This document shows positions 17,106-25,816 of a stretch of 64,000 nt of DNA, one piece after another. The stretch is from Micromonospora sp. WMMD1082. GTDB lineage: Bacteria > Actinomycetota > Actinomycetes > Mycobacteriales > Micromonosporaceae. The translations under genes were made by a program, and so were the position numbers. How positions within the stretch are numbered: position 1 is the first letter of the stretch; the number at the start of each line of letters is the position of its first letter. The notes under the pieces were generated by a model. The model searched no databases, was not told where the DNA came from, and saw only the letters and a program-made list of their open reading frames with translations. The stretch spans positions 6,713,001-6,777,000 of the forward strand of contig NZ_JARUBM010000002.1 of the NCBI RefSeq assembly GCF_029626175.1, given 5' to 3'.

Positions 17106-17876
17106 GTGGCATCCGCAACCGAATCACCGTCGACGCTCGCCGACGACCGGCCGTCACCCGACGCCGTCGAGGCCCGCTCCGCCATCGCGACCTGCACCTC
17201 GCTGCGGCTGGAGGTGGCCGGCACCGCCGTCGACCTGATCGACACGCACGCCGTCCTCCCCGACGGCACCGTCGTCGTCGGCGTCGACCCGATGACCCCG
17301 CTCGGTGGGCTGCTCGTCGCCGCCCGCGGAACCGATGGCGCGGTCCGGCTCGATGTCACGCACCTGGTGCCGGTGCCGGTGCGCGCGCGGGTACGGGCGC
17401 GGGTGACTGTGACCGGCACGGTCCGCCGGTTCGACCCGGCCGTCCTCGACTCCTGCGACCACGATGCCGTCATCGCCTTGCTTCGCCTGCCGCCGGTGGC
17501 TCTGTGGTCGATCGAGCCCGACGGCGTGCGCGTCGAACGGCACGGGGTCGCCGTCGACGTGCCGGTCGCGACCTACCATGCGGCGCGCCCCGACCCGGTC
17601 GCCGCTGTCGAGGCGGCGCACCTGGCCCGCCTGGCCCGGCATCACCCCCAGCTCGGGCACCGATTCGCCGCCCTTGTGGACCCGGAACTGACCGCCACCG
17701 GCGCCCGGGTGGTGCCGGTCGCCGTCGATGCCGACGGGCTGACCCTGCGGGCGGAGACGGCGCACCGGCACCACGACGTCCGCCTACCGTTCCGCGTTCG
17801 GGTCACCGACGAGGCGGCGCTCGACCGGGAGCTGCGGCGGCTGCTGCCGGGCATGGCGGTCACCCCCGACGAGTAG
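17106..17876 (+). CDS. DUF2470-domain protein, probably iron-regulated
   Basis: This 256-residue protein ends in a DUF2470 domain (about 170-250: AAHLARLARHHPQLGHRFAA … RLPFRVRVTDEAALDREL), found in HugZ/heme-utilisation proteins and siderophore-linked actinobacterial proteins. The N-terminal half has a split-barrel-like pattern (GTVVVGVDPMTPLGGLLVAA) and may bind heme or flavin. The GTG follows AAGGAGG at five bases. Two tandem iron boxes directly upstream support derepression under iron limitation. A role in heme handling is an inference. Confidence 0.8.
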   Translation: MASATESPSTLADDRPSPDAVEARSAIATCTSLRLEVAGTAVDLIDTHAVLPDGTVVVGVDPMTPLGGLLVAARGTDGAVRLDVTHLVPVPVRARVRARVTVTGTVRRFDPAVLDSCDHDAVIALLRLPPVALWSIEPDGVRVERHGVAVDVPVATYHAARPDPVAAVEAAHLARLARHHPQLGHRFAALVDPELTATGARVVPVAVDADGLTLRAETAHRHHDVRLPFRVRVTDEAALDRELRRLLPGMAVTPDE

Positions 17877-17879
17877 GGC

Positions 17880-18344
17880 TCAACACGAGACGGCGACCGG
17901 CTGCTGGCCGGTGGCCTCGCCACACGTGCAGTCGTCGCCAGCACCCGGCTGGTCCTGCGCGGACCTGCCGTACTGGTCGGCGTCGCCCTTCACCACGTAC
18001 ACCTCCCATCGCTCGTCGCCGGGCCCGCAGACCCACACCTTGTCCTGGAGGGCGTAGCAGCAGGAGGTGTCGTTCTCGGTCAGGGTGATCAGGCCGGCGT
18101 CGGTGAGCCGGTCGGTGGCGGCGGTGACCTCCGCGCCGTCGAACACCTCGACGCCGAGGTGGTCGATCGCGGTGGGCCGGTCCGGGGCGCCTTCGATCAG
18201 GACCAGCTTCAGCGGCGGCTCGGCGATGGCGAAGTTGGCGTAGCAGGGCCGACGCTTGGTCGGCTCGGTGTCGAACAGCTTCGAGTAGAACGCGACCGAC
18301 CCCTCCAGGTCGGCGACGCGCAGGGCGAGTTGGACGCGGGACAT
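17880..18344 (-). CDS. arsI: ArsI/CadI-family C-As lyase-like metalloprotein
   Basis: This 154-residue vicinal-oxygen-chelate protein starts SRVQLALRVADLEGSVAFYS. Likely metal ligands are Gln5, His62 (DHLGVEV) and Glu114 (RWEVYVVKG). The adjacent Cys95-Cys96 in ENDTSCCYALQDKVW are the hallmark thiols of ArsI, which cleaves the carbon-arsenic bond of trivalent organoarsenicals. The related CadI binds cadmium, so the exact metal is not proven. The ATG follows GGAGGTGTGGG. It is divergent from arsR across paired operators, supporting arsenic control. Its C-terminal tail adds a further Cys-x-Cys. Confidence 0.85.
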   Translation of the reverse strand: MSRVQLALRVADLEGSVAFYSKLFDTEPTKRRPCYANFAIAEPPLKLVLIEGAPDRPTAIDHLGVEVFDGAEVTAATDRLTDAGLITLTENDTSCCYALQDKVWVCGPGDERWEVYVVKGDADQYGRSAQDQPGAGDDCTCGEATGQQPVAVSC

Positions 18345-18367
18345 CCCACACCTCCGGTTGTTTAGAT

Positions 18368-18406
18368 AACCGTCTAGACAGAGAGTTGCACTCTGTCTAG
18401 ACGGTT
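18368..18406. promoter_or_regulatory. Long inverted repeat, ArsR operator region
   Basis: AACCGTCTAGACAGAG (18368-18383) and its exact reverse complement (18391-18406) flank a 7-nt centre. Each arm also contains the self-complementary GTCTAGAC, so the region offers two operator dyads. A possible arsR promoter reads TTGCAC (18386-18391), 17 bp, CAAACT (18409-18414); this would place transcription start at or next to the GTG of arsR, giving a leaderless message (tentative). Confidence 0.7.
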
Positions 18407-18420
18407 GTCAAACTAGACGA

Positions 18421-18801
18421 GTGTCGAGACAAGAGCTTCCGGTCCTCGCCGACGCGTCGACCTGCTGCCCGCCGATGGTCACCGAGGCACTGACCGCCGA
18501 GACCGCCGCCGGCCTGGCGCGAGGGTTCAAGGCCCTCGGTGATCCGGTGCGGCTACGGCTGCTGTCGCTGATCGCCGCGCGGGCCGGCGGCGAGGTGTGC
18601 GTGTGCGAGTTGACCGACGCGTTCACCCTGACCGGGCCGACGATCTCCCACCACCTCAAGGTGTTGCGGGAGGCCGGGCTGATCGACTGCCAGCGCCGCG
18701 GCACCTGGGTCTACTACTGGATCCTCCCGGCCCGGCTCGCCGCCCTGTCCCAGCTCCTCGACGTCTCCACCGCCCCTTCCACGGCCGGGGCGACCGGGTG
18801 A
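18421..18801 (+). CDS. arsR: ArsR-family metalloregulator
   Basis: This 126-residue winged-helix repressor has KALGDPVRLRLLSLIAARAG, then VCVCELTDAF at the start of the recognition region and TISHHLKVLREAGLI as the DNA helix. Cys pairs in STCCPP and VCVC are plausible As(III) ligands. The GTG start keeps the conserved CC segment near the N-terminus. The stop overlaps the aquaporin start (GTGA), so the two are co-translated. Confidence 0.9.
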   Translation: MSRQELPVLADASTCCPPMVTEALTAETAAGLARGFKALGDPVRLRLLSLIAARAGGEVCVCELTDAFTLTGPTISHHLKVLREAGLIDCQRRGTWVYYWILPARLAALSQLLDVSTAPSTAGATG

Positions 18802-19577
18802 CACCCGACCCGCACCGAGCGGTGCTGCGCCGGGCGTCAGCGGAACTCGTCGGCACCGGCCTGCTCGTCACCGCCGTGGTCGGCTCCGGCATCGCCGCGA
18901 GCCGCCTCTCGCCGACTGACGTGGGTCTGCAACTGCTGGAGAACAGCATCGCCACCGCGTTCGCCCTCGGCGCGTTGATCCTCATCTTCGGACCGGTCTC
19001 CGGTGCCCACCTCAACCCCGTCGTGTCGGTCGCCGACTGGTGGCTCGGCCGCCGCGCCGGCACCGGCCTGCCAGCCCGCGACCTGGCCGCCTACCTGAAC
19101 GCGCAGATCCTCGGCGCGATCGGCGGCACGGTGCTGGCTCACCTGATGTTCGGGCTGCCCGCCGTCACCATCTCCACCCGCCACCGTGACGGCGGCGGGC
19201 TGTGGCTGGCCGAGGTCGTCGCGACCGGTGGCCTGCTCCTGCTGATCGCCGCACTCACCCACACCCACCGCCAGGCGGTCGCACCGGCTGCGGTCGGGGC
19301 GTGGATCGGGGCCGCGTACTGGTTCACCGCCTCCACCGCGTTCGCCAACCCCGCGGTCACCATCGGCCGGATGTTCACCGACACCTTCGCCGGTATCACC
19401 CCCACCTCCGCGCTCGGGTTCGTCACCGCCCAACTCGCCGCCACCGCCCTCGCGCTGACCGCGATCAGCTGGTGGTACCCGACCCAGCCCCGCACCGCCG
19501 CATCGGTCGAATGGACACCGGCCCGCCCGGAAGGGGCGCCGGCCCGAATCCACCAGATCAGACCTGAATCCACCTGA
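18798..19577 (+). CDS. aqpS: MIP-family channel (AqpS-like, arsenic locus)
   Basis: This 259-residue membrane channel has the two MIP half-helix signatures, HLNPVVS (first, with Val in place of Ala) and FANPAVTIGR (second), and six membrane segments. Its place between arsR and an arsC remnant matches aqpS-type genes, where the channel lets arsenite leave the cell after arsenate reduction. The GTG overlaps the arsR stop by 4 bp. Confidence 0.85.
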   Translation: MTPDPHRAVLRRASAELVGTGLLVTAVVGSGIAASRLSPTDVGLQLLENSIATAFALGALILIFGPVSGAHLNPVVSVADWWLGRRAGTGLPARDLAAYLNAQILGAIGGTVLAHLMFGLPAVTISTRHRDGGGLWLAEVVATGGLLLLIAALTHTHRQAVAPAAVGAWIGAAYWFTASTAFANPAVTIGRMFTDTFAGITPTSALGFVTAQLAATALALTAISWWYPTQPRTAASVEWTPARPEGAPARIHQIRPEST

Positions 19578-19607
19578 TCAGACCAGCCAAGACGAGGACC
19601 CGCTGCC

Positions 19608-19792
19608 ATGAGCATGCCCGCACCGCAGACCACACCCTCGGTCCTGGTCGACGCTACGAAGACTGGGAACTCACCGACCCCGCCCACCAGCCGCTGCCCG
19701 TCGTCCGCGAAGTCCGCGACCAGATCCGCGAGTACGTCACCCGGCTCCTCGACAGCCTGACTCCTCACGACGGCACCGGCACACCTGGATGA
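19608..19792 (+). pseudogene. arsC: arsC (arsenate reductase) remnant with internal deletion
   Basis: The ATG at 19608 with a GACGAGGACC site opens MSMPAPQTTPSVL, the usual N-terminus before the catalytic P-loop. The reading then jumps, in another frame, to YEDWELTDPAHQPLPVV followed by REVRDQIREYVTRLL, the C-terminal end of the low-molecular-weight-phosphatase-type arsenate reductase. The segment with the catalytic Cys (Cx5R) is missing. It is a remnant about one third of normal length, made by a deletion between roughly 19645 and 19655. Confidence 0.75.
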
Positions 19793-19875
19793 ACCATCGG
19801 CGACCCCGCTGGCCCGACGCCACTCGCCGCCGGGCGGGTCACCAGCGGCACCCGTCGTCAGTCTGCTCGGCGGAG

Positions 19876-20616
19876 TCACACCCGCAGGCGCGGGGCGGCA
19901 GGGCCGAAGCGCACCGCGACGCCCGGCGAGAAGAGCACGCTGACCGGGGGCCCGTCGGGGGCGGGAAGCCCGGCCGCCGCCACGAGTCCGTCGTCGAGGT
20001 GGCACAGCTCCGCCCGGCGCAGCGGCCACGGTGGATGAACGTTCGGCAGGTAGATCGTTCGGCCGTGGGCCCGTACGTGCAGGCCCCATCGGGCGGTCAG
20101 GAAGTGTTCCAACGGGCTCGGCTCGGCAATCGCCGCACCGGCCCGGACCACCATCCGTCCACCGACGCCGCGCGGCCCGGGCCAACGCCGTCGGCAGGTG
20201 TAGGTGTAGACGTCGCCGTCGCGTTCCAGGCGCATCCGCGACCACATGTACGGCAGCCGCAGGCTTGCCCGGGCGACCAGGACCGGCAGCAGCCGGGCGG
20301 CCTCCAAGGAACGGAACACCACCCCGCGCCGGCCGGCGGCGTCGACGGAGTAGAGCCGGACGTTGGTCTCGCAGAAGGTGCCGAGGTACGGCAGTCCCGG
20401 CCCGCCGAGGAGCCCGACGCCGACCATCCGGAACGCGATCAGACCGACGTAGCTGACGCCGTCGAGCAGATCGGGCCGGGTGCCGGCCGGCAGCAGCGGC
20501 GCGACCGACTCCGGACGGACCGGCCAGTGCAGGAAGGCGAGATCGTGCCAGCCCTGCACCAGGATCGACCGGCGGACGCCCCGGGGCGCCAGCGCGGTTA
20601 CCGGTTCCACGTCCAC
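19876..20616 (-). CDS. DUF2071 family protein (YqjF-like)
   Basis: This 246-residue protein has the DUF2071 layout: WHDLAFLHWPVRPESVAPLL near the N-terminus, PAGTRPDLLDGVSYVGLIAF, then a mid-domain RLPYMWSRMRLERDGDVYTY and a C-terminal beta segment. Its function is unknown; some members resemble acetoacetate-decarboxylase-fold proteins. The start at GTG 20616 is chosen because upstream residues are not family-like. It is divergent from the aminotransferase. Confidence 0.8.
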   Translation of the reverse strand: MDVEPVTALAPRGVRRSILVQGWHDLAFLHWPVRPESVAPLLPAGTRPDLLDGVSYVGLIAFRMVGVGLLGGPGLPYLGTFCETNVRLYSVDAAGRRGVVFRSLEAARLLPVLVARASLRLPYMWSRMRLERDGDVYTYTCRRRWPGPRGVGGRMVVRAGAAIAEPSPLEHFLTARWGLHVRAHGRTIYLPNVHPPWPLRRAELCHLDDGLVAAAGLPAPDGPPVSVLFSPGVAVRFGPAAPRLRV

Positions 20617-20713
20617 CGATCCATCATGCCCGCAGACCGACCTGTAACAGAACGAGTATTGGACGCAGCGAGTTGTGCCAGTACGTTCAGTGCCAGCGAC
20701 CAGGGAGGCACCG

Positions 20714-22060
20714 ATGACCGACACCGACCGCGCGTACGCCGACGACCGGGCCCACGTCTTCCACTCCTGGTCGGCGCAGGCCGCCCTCAAGCCGGCTGTG
20801 ATCACCGCAGCTGAGGGCAGTTCCTTCACCGACGACGCCGGCAACAGCTACCTGGACTTCAGCTCCCAGCTGGTCTACCTGAACATGGGGCACGGCCACC
20901 CCAGGATCGTCGCCGCCATCCAGGAGCAGGCGGCCAAGCTCTGCACCGTCGCGCCGACCTTCGCCAACGACGCCCGCAGTGAGGCGGCCCGCCTCATCAC
21001 CGAACTGGCGCCGGACGGCCTGAACCACGTCTTCTTCACCAACGGCGGCGCGGAGGCCAACGAGCACGCCGTCCGAATGGCCCGGCTGACCACGGGCCGG
21101 CACAAGGTCCTGGCCACCTACCGGTCCTACCACGGGGCGACCAACGGCGCGATCGCGCTCACCGGCGATCCGCGCCGCTGGGCCAGCGAACCCGCCATTC
21201 CCGGTGTCGTGCACTTCTTCGGCCCGTACGCCTACCGGTCCGCCTTCCACGCCGGCGACGAGACCACCGAGGGCGAACGCGCCCTGCGGCACCTGGCGGA
21301 GGTCATCACCCTGGAGGGGCCGCAGACGATCGCCGCGATCGTGCTGGAGACCGTCGTCGGCACCAACGGCATCCTGGTACCGCCGGACGGCTACCTCGCC
21401 GGTGTGCGGGAACTCTGCGACCGGCACGGGATCATGCTGATCTTCGACGAGGTGATGAGCGGGTTCGGGCGGTGCGGCGAGTGGTTCGCCTTCGACCGGT
21501 GGCGGGTCGCTCCGGATCTGATCACCTTCGCCAAGGGGGTCAACTCCGGCTACGTGCCCCTCGGCGGCGTCGTGGTCGGCGACCGGGTGTACGAGACCTT
21601 CGCCGCGCGGGCGTACCCCGGCGGGCTCACCTACTCGGGGCACCCGCTGGCCTGCGCCGCCGCCGTGGCGACCATCGGCGCGATGCGCGACGAGGGGATC
21701 ATCGAGCGGGTCCGCGAGCTGGGCGAGAAGGTGGTCGGTCCCCGCCTGGCGGAGCTGGCCGACCGGCACCCCTCGGTCGGCGAGGTGCGCGGGCTCGGCC
21801 TGTTCTGGGCGATCGAGCTGGTCCGCGACCCCGGGAGTCGGGAGATGCTGGTGCCGTACAACGCCGCCGGCGCGGACGCCGCCCCGATGGCCGAGATCGT
21901 GACGGCCTGCAAGGCGGGCGGGGTCTGGCCCTTCACGCACTTCAACCGGGTGCACGTGGTGCCGCCGCTGGTCATCTCCACCGACGACCTGCTCCGGGGC
22001 ATCGACGTCATCGACGACGCCCTCGACATCGCCGACCGGCTGGTCAGCACCGACGGCTGA
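20714..22060 (+). CDS. Class III (omega) aminotransferase, probable beta-alanine:pyruvate type
   Basis: This 448-residue PLP enzyme has the fold-type I features FFTNGGAEANEHAVRMARL, the Asp of LMLIFDEVMSGFG that pairs with PLP nitrogen, and the Schiff-base Lys274 in TFAKGVNSGYVPLGG. The ATG follows AGGGAGG. It ends at a shared terminator facing the pyrimidine-catabolism operon. There, hydrolysis of N-carbamoyl-beta-alanine or its methyl homologue would supply an omega-amino acid whose transamination yields malonate or methylmalonate semialdehyde, the substrate of the dehydrogenase at 26826. The exact amino donor is an inference. Confidence 0.85.
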   Translation: MTDTDRAYADDRAHVFHSWSAQAALKPAVITAAEGSSFTDDAGNSYLDFSSQLVYLNMGHGHPRIVAAIQEQAAKLCTVAPTFANDARSEAARLITELAPDGLNHVFFTNGGAEANEHAVRMARLTTGRHKVLATYRSYHGATNGAIALTGDPRRWASEPAIPGVVHFFGPYAYRSAFHAGDETTEGERALRHLAEVITLEGPQTIAAIVLETVVGTNGILVPPDGYLAGVRELCDRHGIMLIFDEVMSGFGRCGEWFAFDRWRVAPDLITFAKGVNSGYVPLGGVVVGDRVYETFAARAYPGGLTYSGHPLACAAAVATIGAMRDEGIIERVRELGEKVVGPRLAELADRHPSVGEVRGLGLFWAIELVRDPGSREMLVPYNAAGADAAPMAEIVTACKAGGVWPFTHFNRVHVVPPLVISTDDLLRGIDVIDDALDIADRLVSTDG

Positions 22061-22104
22061 CCCCGGCGCCGCCGGCCGGCCCCGGAGCGCCGGCCAGCCC
22101 AGAG

Positions 22105-22139
22105 GCGCCGGCCGGCCCGGAACCCGGACCGGCCGGCGC
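22105..22139. terminator. Bidirectional terminator between aminotransferase and ABC operon
   Basis: GCGCCGGCCGG and CCGGCCGGCGC form a perfect 11-bp stem (22105-22115, 22129-22139) between convergent stops at 22060 and 22167. Confidence 0.75.
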
Positions 22140-22166
22140 GATGCGGTGTGTGCGGGAACCGGCGGG

Positions 22167-23318
22167 TTACGCGCCGCCGGGGTTCAGCGTCACGGTCGCC
22201 GGGGTGAAGCCCGCGCCGGCGACGTCGAGGCCCTCCTCCTTGAGTGCGTCGAGCGCCTTCGTCACGTACTCGTTGGTGTACGCCTCACCCTCCGGCTGCG
22301 TGGTGAGCACCGTCTGCCCGTCCTGGTTCTTCGTGGTCAGCGAGAGGTCGACCGTCTGCTTCCAGGCGGTCTCGTCGATCATGCCGATGCCGGCGGGCGA
22401 CGGCCAGATCAGCTTGTTGGTCTCGTTGGTCTGCCAGAGCTGGTGACTCGCGCCGAGCTTCGCGCCGCGGGCGACGACGAGGTCGCGGCACTCCTCGGGG
22501 TTGTCCCGACAGTGGATCCAGCCCTTGATCGTGCCGGTCAGGAACTTCACCGTCGTCTCCTGGTACGCGGCGTCCCCCAGCTTCTCGGTGTTGGCCCAGA
22601 CCGCGTCCTGGAGCATGGCGGTGCCGGCGTCGTTCCAGTCGATGACCGTGAAGTCCTCCGGCCGGTAGAGCGCGTTGGTCGCCGGGTTCATCGCCTCCAG
22701 CAGTTGGGCGTACTCGTTGTAGCTCATCGCCTGGGCGGCGTCGATGTCCCGGCGCAGCAGGGCCTGCATGTCGAACTGCTGCTGTACCAGGGTGACGTCC
22801 CGGCCCGGGTCGAGCCCGGCCTTCGTCATCCCGGCGAAGAGCTCGAACTCGTTGCCGAACCCCCAGTTGCCGACCTTCTTGCCCCGCAGGTCCGCCGCCG
22901 AGGTGATGCCGCTGTCGGCGAAGCTGACCTGGTAGGTGCCGGAGCGCTGGAAGATCTGACCCACGTTGGTGATCTGCGCGCCCTGCTCCCGGGAGGCGAG
23001 CGCCTTCGGCACCCAGGAGACGGCGAAGTCGGCCCGACCCTGCGCGAGCACGGTCTGCGGCACGATGTCGACGCCGCCCTCCAGCAGCGTCACGTCGAGC
23101 CCCTGCTCGGCGTAGAAGCCCTTGTCGACCGCCGCGATGTAGCCGGCGAACTGGGCCTGGAAGAACCACTGCAACTGCAGCTTGACCGGGATGGGGGCGC
23201 CGTCCGTCGCGCCACCGGAGGGTGATTCGGGGTCGGCCGTACCGCAGCCGGCCAGCACGGCCAGCACGGTCGATGCGGCGGCGACGGCGATGGCGTACCG
23301 TTTTGCGGGTCTTCTCAT
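22167..23318 (-). CDS. NMT1/THI5-type ABC substrate-binding lipoprotein
   Basis: This 383-residue protein has a lipobox (LAGC, Cys25) and the NMT1/SsuA fold signatures KLQLQWFFQAQFAGYIAAVD and GFYAEQGLDVTLLEGG. This family carries pyrimidine precursors, nitrate/sulfonate-like or hydantoin-like ligands. The ATG follows GGAGGACC. It closes the eight-gene operon that begins with beta-ureidopropionase, so a pyrimidine or hydantoin-like ligand is inferred. Confidence 0.9.
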   Translation of the reverse strand: MRRPAKRYAIAVAAASTVLAVLAGCGTADPESPSGGATDGAPIPVKLQLQWFFQAQFAGYIAAVDKGFYAEQGLDVTLLEGGVDIVPQTVLAQGRADFAVSWVPKALASREQGAQITNVGQIFQRSGTYQVSFADSGITSAADLRGKKVGNWGFGNEFELFAGMTKAGLDPGRDVTLVQQQFDMQALLRRDIDAAQAMSYNEYAQLLEAMNPATNALYRPEDFTVIDWNDAGTAMLQDAVWANTEKLGDAAYQETTVKFLTGTIKGWIHCRDNPEECRDLVVARGAKLGASHQLWQTNETNKLIWPSPAGIGMIDETAWKQTVDLSLTTKNQDGQTVLTTQPEGEAYTNEYVTKALDALKEEGLDVAGAGFTPATVTLNPGGA

Positions 23319-23349
23319 CGGTCCTCCAGGAGTTTGTCCAGAGCGGGGA

Positions 23350-24177
23350 TCAGGTGGTGGATCCGCCGGAGCGCCACGGTGTTGCCAGCCGTTCCAGCAC
23401 GAGCGCGACGAGGTAGAAGACGAGACCGAGCAGGCAGGCGCCGACCACGAACGCCCACGCCCTCGGGTACGCGGTGTTCGCCGCCGCCGAGGTGATCCGG
23501 GAGCCGAGGCCGTCCTGCAGCCCGCCGAAGTACTCCGAGACCACGGCCGCGATCACGGCGAGGGACGACGCCTGTCGCAGTCCGGTGAAGACGAAGGGCA
23601 GCGCACCCGGCAGCCGGACGAGCCGGGTGAACGTCCACCCGCCGACCGCGTAGCTCTCCATCAGCTCGCGGTGGATCGGGTTGACCTCCCGCAGGCCACG
23701 CGCGGTGTTGATGAAGACCGGGAAGAAGACGACGATCGCCACCACGAGCCGGCGGGGAACACTGCTGGTGGATTCGAACATGTTGTTGAGGATCGGCGCC
23801 AACGCGATGATCGGCAGCGCGTTGAGCGTCGCCGAGACCGGCAGCGACATCTCCGCCAGCAGCCGGAACCGGCTCGCCGCCATCGCGGCGACGATCGCCA
23901 GCACCGCACCGACGACCAGGCCCACCAGGGCGTTGGTGCCGCTGGCGAGGCCGACCCGGACGATCACCTCCCGGTTGAGCAGGAACTGTGCCCAGATCGC
24001 CGACGGCGCCGGCAGCACGAAGGGTGCGATCCGGCCGACCACGACGACGGCCTCCCAGAGCAGGACGGCCCCGACCCCGACGACCAGCGGTGGCAGCACC
24101 GCGCGGGCGAGCGCCAGCGGACCGGATGCCCGGTTCCGGCGCGGCCGGAACGCCGTGAGGTCGGGCGGGGCCGTCAT
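23350..24177 (-). CDS. ABC transporter permease (NMT1-type system)
   Basis: This 275-residue inner-membrane permease has about six membrane segments and the binding-protein-dependent loop ELMESYAVGGWTFTRLVRLP. Its ATG overlaps the ATPase stop by 4 bp (ATGA). It forms half of the membrane channel with the permease at 24947. Confidence 0.9.
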   Translation of the reverse strand: MTAPPDLTAFRPRRNRASGPLALARAVLPPLVVGVGAVLLWEAVVVVGRIAPFVLPAPSAIWAQFLLNREVIVRVGLASGTNALVGLVVGAVLAIVAAMAASRFRLLAEMSLPVSATLNALPIIALAPILNNMFESTSSVPRRLVVAIVVFFPVFINTARGLREVNPIHRELMESYAVGGWTFTRLVRLPGALPFVFTGLRQASSLAVIAAVVSEYFGGLQDGLGSRITSAAANTAYPRAWAFVVGACLLGLVFYLVALVLERLATPWRSGGSTT

Positions 24178-24950
24178 GTCCCCTCCCCACGCAACGCCCT
24201 GCGGACGTCGGTGATGCCGGCGAAGAAGCCCGGCGACTGGCGGGTCTGTTCGGTGCGGGGCCCGAGGTCGACGGCGACCACGTCGGTGATCTGGCCGGGC
24301 CGGGCCGACATCACCACCACCCGGTCGGAGAGGAAGACGGCCTCCGGGATCGAGTGGGTGACGAAGATGGTGGTGGTGCCGGTCTCCGCGCAGATCCGCA
24401 GCAGCTCACCCTGCAACCGTTCCCGGGTCATCTCGTCCAGCGCCCCGAACGGCTCGTCCATCAACAGCAACGGCGGGTGTACGGCGAGCGCCCGGGCGAT
24501 CGCCACCCGCTGCTGCATGCCGCCGGAGAGCTGGGCGGGATGGTGACCGGCGAAGTCGGCGAGCCCGACCAGGTCCAGCATCTCCGCCGCCCGATCCTTC
24601 CGCTGCGCCCGGCCCACGCCGCGCAGTTCCAGCGGCAGCTCCACGTTGCGCCGCACGGTGCGCCACTCGAAGAGCCCGGCCTGCTGGAAGACGATGCCGT
24701 ACTCCTGGTCGAGGCGGGCCTGCCGGGCCGGCTTGCCGGCGACGGTCACGCTGCCGGTGGTCGGCGCGATGAGGTCGGCCACCAACCGCAGCAGGGTGCT
24801 CTTGCCGCAGCCGGAGGGGCCGATCAGGGAGATGAACTCGCCGGGCTCGATGGCGAGGTCGACGCCGGTGAGCGCGACCACCTCGTCGCCGCGGCCACCG
24901 CTGAACGTCTTGCCGACGCCCCGCAACTCGACAGATCCCGCGTCACTCAC
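24174..24950 (-). CDS. ABC transporter ATPase (NMT1-type system)
   Basis: This 258-residue ATPase has Walker A GPSGCGKST, the Q-loop in GIVFQQAGLF, signature LSGGMQQRVAIARAL, Walker B LLLMDEPFGALDE and the switch His in FVTHSIPEA. The GTG at 24950 overlaps the preceding permease stop (GTGA); in-frame codons further upstream overlap that permease and are not ATPase-like. It energises the importer. Confidence 0.93.
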   Translation of the reverse strand: MSDAGSVELRGVGKTFSGGRGDEVVALTGVDLAIEPGEFISLIGPSGCGKSTLLRLVADLIAPTTGSVTVAGKPARQARLDQEYGIVFQQAGLFEWRTVRRNVELPLELRGVGRAQRKDRAAEMLDLVGLADFAGHHPAQLSGGMQQRVAIARALAVHPPLLLMDEPFGALDEMTRERLQGELLRICAETGTTTIFVTHSIPEAVFLSDRVVVMSARPGQITDVVAVDLGPRTEQTRQSPGFFAGITDVRRALRGEGT

Positions 24951-25816
24951 GCCGTCACCCTTCGCCCGTGCAGGAGCCGCTCCAGCAGACTGACCGTGCC
25001 GGCGACGGCCAGGCCGAGCAGCGCCGCGCCGGTCATCGCCGTGTAGACCTTGGCCGGGTCCGTGGTCGCCTCCCGGGAGTACTCGATGACCAGCCGGCCG
25101 ATGCCGCCGGGCGTGCCGGTGGAGATCTCGCCCACCACGGCACCGACCACCGCCGCCGCGCCGGCCAGCCGCAGCGCCGGGAAGAGGTACGGCAGGGCCG
25201 CCGGCACCCGGAGCTTCACCAGGGTGCGCCACCAGCTGGCGGCGTAGCTGCGCATCAGCTCGACCGCGATCGGTGGCGGGGACTGCAGGCCGCGCAGCAT
25301 CCCGACGGCGACGGGGAAGAAGGCCAGGTAGGCGGCGATGGTCGCGACCGACATCCACGGCTGCCACGGGTACGGTCCGAAGCTGAGCGCGCCGCCCCAG
25401 CCGGCGACGACCGGCGCGAGCGCGACCAGCGGCACGGTCTGCGACAGGATCACGTACGGCAGCAGCCCCCGCTCCAGCACCCGCAGCCGTTGCATCAGCA
25501 CGGCGAGGACGAGGCCGAAGAGGGTGCCGGCCAGGAACCCGACCGCCACGATGCCGAACGTGAAGAGGCAGGCGTCGGCGACGACGAGGCCGACCGGTCG
25601 GCCGCCGGTCAGCTCCGGTTCGGCGAAGCGGCGCAGCACGTCGAGCACGTGCGGCATCGCCGCGTCGTCGGCCCGGGGCAGCAGCCGGGTGCCGAACACG
25701 ACGGTGCCGTCCGGGTCACCGACGACCTTGTAGCCCTCCCAGAGCCCGACGGCGACGGCGGCCGCGGCCAGGGCGCCGACGACCGCCCGGACCCGGGCGG
25801 CGACCATCGGGCTCAC
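24947..25816 (-). CDS. ABC transporter permease (NMT1-type system)
   Basis: This 289-residue permease has the loop ELMRSYAASWWRTLVKLRVP and several membrane segments. A GTG start overlaps the stop of the luciferase-like gene by 4 bp, and its stop overlaps the ATPase start. Two different permeases plus an ATPase and a binding protein make a complete importer in one operon. Confidence 0.9.
   Translation of the reverse strand: MSPMVAARVRAVVGALAAAAVAVGLWEGYKVVGDPDGTVVFGTRLLPRADDAAMPHVLDVLRRFAEPELTGGRPVGLVVADACLFTFGIVAVGFLAGTLFGLVLAVLMQRLRVLERGLLPYVILSQTVPLVALAPVVAGWGGALSFGPYPWQPWMSVATIAAYLAFFPVAVGMLRGLQSPPPIAVELMRSYAASWWRTLVKLRVPAALPYLFPALRLAGAAAVVGAVVGEISTGTPGGIGRLVIEYSREATTDPAKVYTAMTGAALLGLAVAGTVSLLERLLHGRRVTA

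Noticed and set aside
22085..22145. GCCGGCC-rich tract read as a tandem repeat or CRISPR
   Set aside because: It is a GC-rich terminator region without regular repeat-spacer structure.
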